DNA of 8,432 nucleotides from an uncultured Oscillospiraceae bacterium (GTDB lineage: Bacteria; Bacillota; Clostridia; Oscillospirales; Ruminococcaceae). The DNA lies in contig CAKSPH010000043.1 in the NCBI GenBank assembly GCA_934481355.1, positions 1 to 8,432 on the forward strand, in the 5' to 3' direction. The first letter of the stretch is position 1. Every line of letters begins with the position of its first letter. Below, piece after piece: positions 1 through 6,706 of the stretch. Position numbers and translations under genes: made by a program. Below the pieces are notes generated by a model. It had not been told where the DNA came from. It searched no databases and saw nothing but the letters and a program-made list of their open reading frames with translations.

Positions 1-294
1 GTGATAAACGCGCTCTCCGCCCTGAAATTCCCGTGCGAGGTGAAGCTGACGACCGACAGCAAGTACGTTGTTGACGGAATAACCAAGGGCTGGGCGAAAG
101 GCTGGCGCAGGCGCGGCTGGAAGAAATCCGACGGAAAGCCCGCGCTGAATCCGGACCTGTGGGGGCAGCTCCTCGACCTGCTGGAGGTCCACAAGGTGGA
201 GTTCTGCTGGATAAAGGGGCACGCCGGGCACGCCGAGAACGAGCGCTGCGACTCCCTCGCGGTGGAACAGAGGGATATATATTCGAAGAAATAA
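1..294 (+). CDS. rnhA: Ribonuclease HI, C-terminal part (cut by window edge)
   Basis: RNase HI cleaves the RNA strand of RNA-DNA hybrids (R-loops, primers) in the cytoplasm. Only about 97 residues are present. The reading frame is open at base 1, and the first codon (GTG) aligns with an internal position just after the second catalytic acid of the E. coli enzyme. The gene therefore starts outside the window, and the GTG should not be taken as a start. Visible family landmarks are TTDSKY with the catalytic Asp (window residue 19, equivalent to E. coli D70), the basic tryptophan-rich handle ([12 protein letters not shown], residues 31-42), KGHAGH with the catalytic His (74, equivalent to H124) and NERCD with the last metal-binding Asp (84, equivalent to D134). 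The first two acidic residues would lie upstream. The C-terminus is short, as in many bacterial forms. The gene runs convergently into murD2 across a shared terminator. Confidence 0.93.
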   Translation: MINALSALKFPCEVKLTTDSKYVVDGITKGWAKGWRRRGWKKSDGKPALNPDLWGQLLDLLEVHKVEFCWIKGHAGHAENERCDSLAVEQRDIYSKK

Positions 295-298
295 AAGT

Positions 299-329
299 TG
301 GGAACCCGTCAGGGTTCCCATTTGCTTTA
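299..329. terminator. Bidirectional intrinsic terminator between rnhA and murD2
   Basis: A perfect 9-bp stem (TGGGAACCC at 299-307, GGGTTCCCA at 312-320) encloses a GTCA loop. The + strand continues into TTTGCTTTA, and the minus strand continues into ACTTTTATTTC, so both directions have a T-rich tail. The hairpin begins 5 bases after the rnhA stop, and the murD2 stop lies within the + strand T-rich tail. This is what is expected of one hairpin ending two convergent transcripts. Confidence 0.85.
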
Positions 330-1691
330 TTTCAGCCCATCAACGAGCTGTTTGAAGTGCCTGCCGCGCTCCTCGAAATTTTTATAGAACCCATAGCTTG
401 CCGCCGCCGGGCAGAGTATCACGCGCCTTTCCGCGAGCTTCGCCGCCGTGCTGACCGCCTCCGGGAGGTCGTGAACCTCCACCTTGTTTACCTCCGGGGA
501 GGTTATCAGCTTCCCTATGCGATAGCCGCTGTCCGGCAGCAGGATAACGTTTTTTACCGCGCCGGTGTTCAGGAAATCCGCGAGCTTTTCGTAGGGAATG
601 CCGCGCTCCATGCCGCCGAGTATCACGCAGTCCGCGCCGTCCGGGAACGCCTGCACCGCCGCCACCGCCGCCTCCGGAATGGTGCATATGCTGTCGTTGA
701 TGTACTCCACGCCGTTTATCGTGTCAACGTATTCCAAGCGGTGCTCCAGCCCCCGGAATTCCGGCAGGGAGGCAAGACACCTGTCAATGTCAGCGCCGAC
801 TGCGTTCGCCGCCATCAGCGCCGCAAGGATGTTGTAGACGTTGTGCCGCCCTCTTAGCTGCGTGTGTATTTCTCCGGCGGGAATTTCGCGGCCGTCCGGC
901 AGGAAAATCGAGCCGTTCTCCGTGAACGCCATCGCCGGGCGCCCGCAGCCTATCGTCAGCAGTTTTGATTTGCGGTAGCCGGAGTTGCCGCAGTCCGGCG
1001 CATTGCCGCATTCAGCGTTGGTGCATATCTCGTCCGGGATAGTTTCGATGTTAAGTATCGAGGTATCCCCGGGGAGCTGGTGCAGGTAGATGTTCCGCTT
1101 CGCCGCCGCGTAGGCTTCAAGGCTGACATAGTGGTCGAGGTGCTCCGGGAAGATGTTCAGCAGCACCGCAACTTCCGGGGAGTGCCGAGCGAATTCAAGC
1201 TGATGACAGCTCATCTCGCAGACCGCCACGGTATCCGGGGTCATTTCCTCAATGCGCTCCAGCGGCGGAACTCCGATGTTCCCGATGAGCATGGTCTTAT
1301 AGCCGCAGGCGGTCAGGAAGTGGTACGTCAGCGAGGATGTGGTGGATTTCCCCTTGGTGCCGGTGATCCCCACGATATGGCAGGGGCGCAGCCGCAGGAG
1401 GAGCTCCGTCTGGGTGAGTATCTTCTCCTTCTCCTGAGGGGTCAGCTTATCCTTTATTATGACTCCCGGGCTTTGCAGAAGCAGGTCGTAGCCCTTTGCG
1501 CGGTCAAGATAATCCTCTCCGTATAGCCCCGTAACGCCGGGGATATTCTGCGGCTTCATGTCCGCCACGGCGATCTCGGCGCAGCAGCCCAGCCCTTGCA
1601 GCAGCGAGAGCCACACCCTGCCCTCGCGCCCGAATCCGAGTATCGCGCAGCGCTTTCCGTCAAAATATGGTTTCAGTTCGTTAATGTCCAT
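327..1691 (-). CDS. murD2: MurD2-type UDP-MurNAc-L-alanine--L-glutamate ligase
   Basis: This is a cytoplasmic Mur ligase that should use ATP to add glutamate to UDP-MurNAc-L-alanine in peptidoglycan synthesis. In 454-residue numbering: N-terminal Rossmann-like UDP-binding domain (about 1-100, AILGFGREG 16-24, SPG 74-76), ATPase domain with P-loop GTKGKSTT (111-118), EMSCHQLE (159-166), NIFPEHLDHY (179-188) and the Lys that is carbamylated in MurD (198), then the C-terminal ligase domain (about 310-454) with GLEHRLE, INDS and PAAASYGFYKNFEERG. Several positions depart from classical MurD: GTNGK is GTKGK, DSKATN is DSICTI (333-338), and GG-D-x-K is GGMERG (359-364). Together with the adjoining murL gene this points to the L-Glu-specific MurD2 type rather than D-Glu-adding MurD. 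The ATG at 1691 is chosen because GGAGCG lies 6 bases upstream. A TTG at 1703 lacks a site. It overlaps the murL end by 11 bases, suggesting translational coupling. Substrate specificity is inferred; the Mur ligase assignment is secure. Confidence 0.86.
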   Translation of the reverse strand: MDINELKPYFDGKRCAILGFGREGRVWLSLLQGLGCCAEIAVADMKPQNIPGVTGLYGEDYLDRAKGYDLLLQSPGVIIKDKLTPQEKEKILTQTELLLRLRPCHIVGITGTKGKSTTSSLTYHFLTACGYKTMLIGNIGVPPLERIEEMTPDTVAVCEMSCHQLEFARHSPEVAVLLNIFPEHLDHYVSLEAYAAAKRNIYLHQLPGDTSILNIETIPDEICTNAECGNAPDCGNSGYRKSKLLTIGCGRPAMAFTENGSIFLPDGREIPAGEIHTQLRGRHNVYNILAALMAANAVGADIDRCLASLPEFRGLEHRLEYVDTINGVEYINDSICTIPEAAVAAVQAFPDGADCVILGGMERGIPYEKLADFLNTGAVKNVILLPDSGYRIGKLITSPEVNKVEVHDLPEAVSTAAKLAERRVILCPAAASYGFYKNFEERGRHFKQLVDGLK

Positions 1692-3024
1692 TGTTCGCTC
1701 CAAGCAGATATTTCAGCTCCGCCGGGACGAAATTGTCCGGGTCGGAGAAGTTTTCGAGGGAAACCGGGGAATACTCCGGGAACAGCTCCCGCCAGCGCCG
1801 CAGCAGGGCAGGCGGGTCGGACTTCCGGCGCTCCCACGCCATTTCAAGGGAGAGCCGCACCTCGTCCTTTGTGCCGACGCATTCAAAGGGCTTATCCTCG
1901 CCGTCCAGCACCAGACCGTCCAGCATTCCGGAGAGCTCCTGCTTCTCCAGCATATTGCAGCCGAAAATGCCGGTCAGCACGCCGTCGTCAAGGAACGCCG
2001 CCAGCAGGATGTACACATACAGGCACTTTGCGCAGTTACAGCACCATGAATTCGTCTTGCTGCCGAGGTTGCAGCTCTGGAATATCCCGAAATACTGCGG
2101 GTGCTTCACGAATTCCCTTGCTATCTGCCATTCGCTCCAGGGACGCAGCAGGCTGAAGTATTCCGGACATCTGGAGTACCCGCCGAGGTATTTCTCGCAG
2201 TACTCCCGGAAATCCCGCTCGAATTCGGTGGATTTGCTGTACTGGTGGTTTATCGCGGTGCCCTCAACGTAGGATTCATTCGCGCTGCTTTCGTTGGAAA
2301 GCGCGATGTATCTGAGCCCCCTGACGCAGGCGAAAAGCTCCGCCGAGAAAGCCACCACCGCAGAAAACGGCGTGTGTCCGTTGAGATACCCGAGTTTGTT
2401 CAGCTCCAGAAGCTGTTTGTCTATCGTGCGTTCCGGCGCGATTATGCGGTTCTCCGAAATCCCGGCGGCAGCCGCGCAGCCCAGGGTCGCCCCCCGGGGA
2501 TTGATGATGTACGCGGAAATCTCCGCGCCGTGGGCTTTCAGCAGCTCCAGGGTGACCACGCTGTCCTTGCCGCCGCCCACCGGCACCATAAAGCCGGAAA
2601 GCCGGTTGTCCCGCGGGGCAAGCGGAGCTTCCTCCGGGGCTTCTATCGTCATGAACGTGCCGAAATCCGGCTTTATCCCGTTGCGGTAGAAGAACTCCCC
2701 CAGCCCGTTGAAATAGAGCTTCTTCCACCAGAGCTTCTGCTGTTCGGAGAGCCCGCCGCAGCGCACCTCCACCGTGGGAGGGCAGGCGCACTTCCAGTAG
2801 GAAACAAGCTCCGCCATGCCCAGGGAGAACGCGGTCCTGTCCGCAAGCTCCCGGTCGAAATCAAGCGCGCTGAGTTTCTCCGGAAAAGTCCACTGCGGAT
2901 AGAAGTGGTATTCGTCTGTCGAAAAGTGGAACCGCAGCAGGGTGCTTCCGTCCTGCTCGGAAAATTCATAGCTGTGGTAAATGAAGCTGCGGTGCTTTTC
3001 GCGCAGCTCGTCGTAAAGGCTCAT
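1681..3024 (-). CDS. murL: UDP-MurNAc-L-Ala-L-Glu epimerase MurL
   Basis: MurL converts the terminal L-Glu of UDP-MurNAc-L-Ala-L-Glu to D-Glu, consuming ATP; activation of the glutamate carboxylate by adenylation is the accepted logic. The protein has 447 residues, matching the family size. Visible features are an N-terminal domain rich in aromatics (about 1-130), a PP-loop ATP-pyrophosphatase signature VPVGGGKDSVVTLE (147-160), the SNESSANES segment (243-251), and a cysteine cluster WCCNCAKC (327-334) with a further Cys at 318, reminiscent of the metal-binding Cys sets of QueC-like PP-loop enzymes. The ATG at 3024 is preceded by GGAGG four bases away. The DUF4380 gene ends 10 bases upstream and murD2 overlaps its last 11 bases, so the three are very probably one transcript. 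The adjacent murD2 strongly supports the call. A different PP-loop amidotransferase or thiolase is the alternative, less likely given this neighbour. Confidence 0.87.
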   Translation of the reverse strand: MSLYDELREKHRSFIYHSYEFSEQDGSTLLRFHFSTDEYHFYPQWTFPEKLSALDFDRELADRTAFSLGMAELVSYWKCACPPTVEVRCGGLSEQQKLWWKKLYFNGLGEFFYRNGIKPDFGTFMTIEAPEEAPLAPRDNRLSGFMVPVGGGKDSVVTLELLKAHGAEISAYIINPRGATLGCAAAAGISENRIIAPERTIDKQLLELNKLGYLNGHTPFSAVVAFSAELFACVRGLRYIALSNESSANESYVEGTAINHQYSKSTEFERDFREYCEKYLGGYSRCPEYFSLLRPWSEWQIAREFVKHPQYFGIFQSCNLGSKTNSWCCNCAKCLYVYILLAAFLDDGVLTGIFGCNMLEKQELSGMLDGLVLDGEDKPFECVGTKDEVRLSLEMAWERRKSDPPALLRRWRELFPEYSPVSLENFSDPDNFVPAELKYLLGANNGH

Positions 3025-3034
3025 GTGTCCTCCG

Positions 3035-4006
3035 TTATAGTGTGGTATTGCGGTTCCGCAGGTCGTATTTCTTCACGAATCCGTCTATGCTGGCTTCATT
3101 TCTGGGGTCGAATGTATCGGAGCACTCAATAAGCTCCCAGTCCTCCACGAGTGAAACTTTCTGACCGTTTTTCAGCGTTTTCAGTTCGCCGAGGCTCTCG
3201 CATTCAAGGAAGATACCGTTCGTGAAGGTCTCGAAATTGCAGCCGTAGTCCGGGTAGTTCCCGTCAATTTCCATGTGGAAATTCTTCAGGAATATCTGCC
3301 CGCGGTTCACGACAGCAGCCCAGCCGTCCTCGTTGTTCATGCCTATCTTGAACTTGCTGGGCGCGCCCTTTACCTGCCGGAGCGTCCCGTATTTATTGCC
3401 GAGGAAGAACCGCTCGTCGCTGATATCCGAGTAGCTCCAGAAAACGTTCCTGCGGTTTGAGAGCAGTCCGTTGTCCCTGGCGCTCTGCGGGAAGATCTCC
3501 ACGGCTCCCGCCGCGCAGACCGTCATAGCCCAGGGCGCAAGGGTGACTATCGCGCCGGAAACATTCGTGATATTGTGGCATATCTGCACCTTTGAAGTCC
3601 CGGCGTTGTCACGGTCGAGCCAGACATATGTCGTGTGCTGCTGACCCGTGCGCGTTACCGGGGAAGTCAGGCATATGCCGACGTTTTCGCCCATATCCGC
3701 CCTGCTCCACATGACCGGTTCGTTGTCCGGGACGTAGCTGTGCGGGTAGCTCTCCGGGCTGCTCCAGAGCCTGTGGCCGCCGTATATGTACCAGGTCTTG
3801 CCCTCGCCGAAATAGTCCCGCAGCTCCTGGGAATCGTCCCTGAATTCCCGGTCGACGTCCTCCAGAAGCATATTCTCGCGGCCGTTCAGGCAGTAGGAGA
3901 TAATGCGCGGCCCAACGTCCACGGTGATTATAACGCTTGCAGTGCCGTTGTCCAGCTTCACGCACCTGCCGAAGTTCTTGTAGGTTATTTCAGTTACTGT
4001 GACCAT
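3035..4006 (-). CDS. DUF4380-like protein of unknown function
   Basis: A 323-residue soluble protein with no signal peptide or membrane helix. The sequence resembles the DUF4380 family, whose members look like galactose-mutarotase-type beta-sandwich proteins. Visible motifs are VDVGPRIISY (29-38, the conserved G-x-R-I strand), YGGHRLWSSPE (75-85), YVPDNEPV (91-98) and ITNVS in the middle (146-150). These recall carbohydrate-binding or aldose-epimerase-like folds, but no catalytic activity can be assigned. The reading frame stays open far upstream through the repeat element to 4441. The ATG at 4006 is preferred because GGGGG lies 7 bases upstream, homology-like sequence begins there, and the extension is low-complexity and antisense to tmcAL. 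It is the first gene of a tight three-gene unit with murL and murD2, so a role in cell-wall precursor or sugar metabolism is possible but unproven. Confidence 0.75.
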   Translation of the reverse strand: MVTVTEITYKNFGRCVKLDNGTASVIITVDVGPRIISYCLNGRENMLLEDVDREFRDDSQELRDYFGEGKTWYIYGGHRLWSSPESYPHSYVPDNEPVMWSRADMGENVGICLTSPVTRTGQQHTTYVWLDRDNAGTSKVQICHNITNVSGAIVTLAPWAMTVCAAGAVEIFPQSARDNGLLSNRRNVFWSYSDISDERFFLGNKYGTLRQVKGAPSKFKIGMNNEDGWAAVVNRGQIFLKNFHMEIDGNYPDYGCNFETFTNGIFLECESLGELKTLKNGQKVSLVEDWELIECSDTFDPRNEASIDGFVKKYDLRNRNTTL

Positions 4007-4026
4007 TGTATGACCCCCAAAATGGA

Positions 4027-4165
4027 TTAATTCGGAATTCGGAATTATGAATTCGGAATTAATTGTGCCGCTGCCGCGGCAGCTATCCGATTGTATCAGA
4101 AATTGAAATCCGCCGCGAAGCGGCACCGAAATTCCGAATTCCGAATTAAGAATTCCGAATTTTAA
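4027..4165. repeat. Heptamer-armed inverted-repeat element, copy A (MITE-like)
   Basis: A 139-bp element with imperfect inverted arms of about 41 bp. The left arm consists of successive 7-base units AATTCGG, AATTCGG, AATTATG, AATTCGG, AATTAAT (4029-4063). The right arm has CCGAATT, CCGAATT, AAGAATT, CCGAATT (4134-4161). Inside are a perfect 14-bp palindrome GCTGCCGCGGCAGC (4070-4083) and a small hairpin GCCGC-GAA-GCGGC (4112-4124). TTAA lies at both outer edges (4027-4030 and 4162-4165). A second copy in the same orientation lies at 6707-6857 with almost identical arms and a different core. There is no coding capacity. It sits between the tmcAL stop and the DUF4380 ribosome site. This fits a non-autonomous miniature element or a dispersed intergenic repeat; the family is not one I can name. 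Confidence 0.85.
4090..4098 (-). promoter_or_regulatory. Possible extended -10 promoter inside repeat copy A
   Basis: On the minus strand the core of the element reads TGATACAAT, which matches an extended -10 box (TGn followed by TACAAT, five of six to TATAAT). No good -35 box is found at the usual distance. It lies about 85 bases upstream of the DUF4380 ATG and points toward it, so it could start the DUF4380-murL-murD2 transcript. The evidence is a short match only. Confidence 0.25.
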
Positions 4166-5322
4166 ATGATGCTTGGTTTTGCGGTGAAATCCGAGCCGCA
4201 GGGAAGCGGCTTTTCCAGAGCCAGCGCCCAGATGTCCCGGCAGCGGGACTGGAACGCGCCCTGCCTGTGCGCCTCCCGGGAGGTATCCATCAGCGCTTTC
4301 AGCGAGGTATCCAGCGGGAGCGCGCAGCCCGCCGCCTTTGCCGCCGAAAGGATCTCCCGCCCGCGGGAATTCATGCCGAGTATGCGTATATACGCGTCCT
4401 TTTCCCGGAGCATTTTCTTCTCCACCCCGAGGAACGCGCACAGCACCGCCCGCCTTATCCGCGCGAGGGTGTAGCGCCTGGTTTTCGTCAGGAAATACAG
4501 CTCCTCCAGCGTACCCGCGCGGCGCACCGCCTTGTACAGGCGATCCCCGAGACCCGCCGCCGAGTCGTAGACCTGCTCGAAATCCTCCGGCTTCATCATG
4601 CGGAGCTTCGCGAGTATCGCGGGCTCAAGGCGGCGCAGGTCGGCGGCGGGGGAGCCGATATCCGGCGCAAACGCGGAGTAGTCCTCGCCGGAGAGTATCA
4701 GCTTCCTTATCGCGGAGGCGCTGGCGAAATTCCCGGCGGTTTCCGCGCTGTCGTGCTGTGCGCCTTCGCGCAGGACCGTTACCGGCTCGATGGCGCTGCC
4801 GATATCGTCCAGAGCCTTGATGTATTCCACGGCGAGGGTGTTGTTCGGGGAGCTTATCGTTTCGTAAACGTCCGGGGTGTAGAACTTGTTGACCGCCTCC
4901 GCGAGGGCGGCGGGATAGCTTTTCCCGTTGGTCATGAGGAGCTGGAAGAAGTCGGAGCGCACCGCGTATTCCACGGCGCCGGCGGCTTCCCGCAGGGCTG
5001 CGATGTCCCCGGATTCGCTGCCGAATGAGAGCATATCCACGCAGCCAAGCGCGGAAATTATCCCCACCGCGCCGCGCGCGAAGCCCTCGGCGGCGCACAG
5101 GCTGTATCTCACCGGCAGCTCCAGCACCAGGTCCGCGCCGTTTTCAAGGGCGGTCTCAGCCCTGGCGAATTTGTCGCAGACTGCGGCGTCCCCGCGCTGT
5201 GTGAAATCCCCGCTCATCACGGAAACTATATGAGTTGCGCCCTGGGCGCGGGTCTGTTCCAACTGGAACTTGTGCCCGTAGTGGAACGGGTTGTATTCGC
5301 AGATAACTGCTGCTGTTTTCAT
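4162..5322 (-). CDS. tmcAL: tRNA(Met) cytidine acetate ligase TmcAL
   Basis: TmcAL (formerly YlbM/DUF795) forms N4-acetylcytidine at the wobble base of elongator tRNA-Met, using acetate and ATP through an acetyl-adenylate, in the cytoplasm. The 386-residue length is usual. The N-terminal nucleotidyltransferase-like domain shows EYNPFHYGH (9-17) with the HxGH ATP-binding motif, SGDFTQRGD (37-45), LELP (67-70) and FGSE (100-103). Further on are SPNNTLAVEY (158-167), EGAQHDS (186-192), ASAIR (202-206) and the basic segment RRYTLARIRR (282-291), all typical of the family. The ATG at 5322 is chosen because GGGAGGG lies 8 bases upstream. The GTG at 5331 abuts that site with no spacing and would add only three residues. 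A promoter is visible at 5352-5380. The stop codon overlaps the TTAA at the edge of repeat copy A. It is divergent from ackA; both enzymes handle acetate, but this may be chance. Confidence 0.93.
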   Translation of the reverse strand: MKTAAVICEYNPFHYGHKFQLEQTRAQGATHIVSVMSGDFTQRGDAAVCDKFARAETALENGADLVLELPVRYSLCAAEGFARGAVGIISALGCVDMLSFGSESGDIAALREAAGAVEYAVRSDFFQLLMTNGKSYPAALAEAVNKFYTPDVYETISSPNNTLAVEYIKALDDIGSAIEPVTVLREGAQHDSAETAGNFASASAIRKLILSGEDYSAFAPDIGSPAADLRRLEPAILAKLRMMKPEDFEQVYDSAAGLGDRLYKAVRRAGTLEELYFLTKTRRYTLARIRRAVLCAFLGVEKKMLREKDAYIRILGMNSRGREILSAAKAAGCALPLDTSLKALMDTSREAHRQGAFQSRCRDIWALALEKPLPCGSDFTAKPSII

Positions 5323-5351
5323 ATTCGGCACCCTCCCTTTGATATAGTATT

Positions 5352-5380
5352 ATTTTACACCAAATCCCGGGATAATTCAA
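5352..5380 (-). promoter_or_regulatory. Sigma-A-type promoter for tmcAL
   Basis: Read on the minus strand: -35 TTGAAT (5375-5380), a 17-base spacer, and -10 TAAAAT (5352-5357), five of six to consensus. It lies about 30 bases upstream of the tmcAL start with the GGGAGGG ribosome site between. The spacer contains a CCCGGG palindrome (5367-5372). Confidence 0.6.
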
Positions 5381-5398
5381 TATTTTTTGAAAAAAGAC

Positions 5399-5427
5399 TT
5401 GATTTTTTTGTCGGAAAGTAATAGAAT
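5399..5427 (+). promoter_or_regulatory. Sigma-A-type promoter for ackA
   Basis: -35 TTGATT (5399-5404), 17-base spacer, -10 TAGAAT (5422-5427). The surrounding DNA is AT-rich in contrast to the genes. It predicts an untranslated leader of about 70 bases before the ackA ATG, ending in the ribosome site AGGAAGGA (5487-5494). It lies back to back with the tmcAL promoter within the 181-bp divergent region. No obvious operator or riboswitch was seen in the leader. Confidence 0.55.
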
Positions 5428-5503
5428 AATATTGTGTTATGCAAAATCTCTGGAATCTCTGATTTTGTAATTGAAAATCTGCAATAAGGAAGGAATCCAA
5501 GAC

Positions 5504-6706
5504 ATGAAAATTCTGGTTATCAACGCCGGCAGCTCTTCACTCAAGTACCAGCTCCTGAACATGGAGGACGAGAGCGTTATCGCAAAGGGCAACTGCGACC
5601 GTATCGGCATCGACGGACATATCAAGCACACCACATTCGACGGCAGGGTGGTTGAGCAGGACAGCAAGTTCCCGACCCACACCGAGGCTTTCGAGAAGCT
5701 GGTAGAGGTGCTCACCACCGGCGAGGGCAGGGTCATCGGCAGCATGGACGAGATCTCCGCGGTAGGCCACAGAATAGTACAGGGCGCCGAGGTATTCAGC
5801 AAGACCACTCTTGTTACCGACGAGGTTATCCAGCAGATAGACGACCTGGCAGAGCTGGCTCCGGTACATAACCACCCCCACGCGCTGGCACTGAGAGCCT
5901 GCAAGAAGGTTATCCCCGCAACAACTCCGCAGGTAGTCGTATTCGACACCGCGTTCCATTCCACAATGCCGGAGAAGGCGTTCATGTACGGACTTCCCTA
6001 CGAGTGCTACGAGAAGCTTCACGTCAGAAAGTACGGCTTCCACGGAACCTCCCACAGATTCGTTACGCAGGCGCTTGCTGAAGCAATGGGCAGGGATATC
6101 AGAGATCTGAAGATCGTTTCCTGCCACCTTGGCAACGGTTCCTCCATCACGGCGGTAGAGGGCGGAAAGTCCATTGATACATCCATGGGCTTCACTCCCC
6201 TTGACGGCGTTATCATGGGCACACGCTGCGGCAGCGTTGACCCCTCCGCCGTAACGTTCGTTGCAAACAAGCTGGGACTCACCCCGAACGAGATGAGCGA
6301 CTACATGAACAAGAAGTCCGGCTTCCTCGGCATCTCCGGAATCTCCAGCGATAACCGCGACATCACAAGCGCAGCCGAGCACGGCGACCACAAGGCGCAG
6401 CTGGCAGGCGAAATGCTCCGCTATGAGATCAAGAAGTTCATCGGCTCCTACGCTGCCATCATGAACGGTCTGGACGCCGTTCTGTTCACCGGCGGTATCG
6501 GCGAGAACTCCGACGACGTACGCGCTGACGTATGCCACAACATGGAGTACCTGGGGATAAAGCTTGACGACGCTGCAAACGCAGGTCTGAGAGGAAAGCT
6601 CCAGAAGATCTCCGCTCCTGACAGCAAGGTGGAGGTATGGGTAGTTCCCACCAACGAGGAGCTCCTCATCGCCCGTGATACCATGGCGCTGGTAGGAAAC
6701 CGTTAA
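5504..6706 (+). CDS. ackA: Acetate kinase
   Basis: AckA interconverts acetyl phosphate + ADP and acetate + ATP, the ATP-yielding last step of acetate fermentation in the cytoplasm. The 400-residue length is exactly typical of this ASKHA-fold dimer. Active-site positions known from the Methanosarcina enzyme are all visible: Asn7 in VINAGSSS (5-12), Arg90 in GHRIVQG, Asp148 in VFDTAFH, His180 in YGFHGTSH, the phosphate loop HLGNGSS (208-214), Arg241 in GTRCGSVDP, GGIGENS (330-336) and Glu385/386 near the C-terminus. The ATG at 5504 is used because AGGAAGGA lies about 9 bases upstream and the protein begins with the family MKILVINAGS start. A TTG in frame at 5471 is upstream of that site. Codon use leans to GTA, GTT and AGA more than in neighbours, as expected of a highly expressed gene. 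No pta gene lies beside it. Transcription likely ends at the hairpin in the following repeat. Confidence 0.98.
   Translation: MKILVINAGSSSLKYQLLNMEDESVIAKGNCDRIGIDGHIKHTTFDGRVVEQDSKFPTHTEAFEKLVEVLTTGEGRVIGSMDEISAVGHRIVQGAEVFSKTTLVTDEVIQQIDDLAELAPVHNHPHALALRACKKVIPATTPQVVVFDTAFHSTMPEKAFMYGLPYECYEKLHVRKYGFHGTSHRFVTQALAEAMGRDIRDLKIVSCHLGNGSSITAVEGGKSIDTSMGFTPLDGVIMGTRCGSVDPSAVTFVANKLGLTPNEMSDYMNKKSGFLGISGISSDNRDITSAAEHGDHKAQLAGEMLRYEIKKFIGSYAAIMNGLDAVLFTGGIGENSDDVRADVCHNMEYLGIKLDDAANAGLRGKLQKISAPDSKVEVWVVPTNEELLIARDTMALVGNR

Noticed and set aside
327..1691. Canonical MurD (D-glutamate-adding) assignment
   Set aside because: Possible from overall fold, but the altered motifs and overlap with murL favour MurD2. 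Only an assay or tree would settle it.
1692..1703. TTG start for murD2 at 1703
   Set aside because: No ribosome site at correct spacing. The ATG at 1691 has GGAGCG 6 bases upstream and matches the family N-terminus.
2101..3132. 343-residue open frame opposite murL
   Set aside because: Antisense to a gene with clear PP-loop and cysteine motifs. It crosses the murL start and DUF4380 end and has no family resemblance.
4007..4441. Upstream extension of the DUF4380 reading frame (open to 4441, giving 468 residues)
   Set aside because: The extension crosses the whole repeat element and is antisense to the 3' end of tmcAL. It is low-complexity and lacks family-like sequence. The ATG at 4006 has its own ribosome site.
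5323..5331. GTG start for tmcAL at 5331
   Set aside because: It directly abuts the GGGAGG site with no spacing. The ATG at 5322 has proper spacing and gives the usual N-terminus.
5471..5503. TTG start for ackA at 5471
   Set aside because: It lies upstream of the AGGAAGGA ribosome site and adds residues not found in acetate kinases.
5537..6538. 333-residue open frame opposite ackA
   Set aside because: It is the mirror of a highly conserved acetate kinase gene, with no ribosome site or recognisable domain. It is open only because of codon bias on the other strand.
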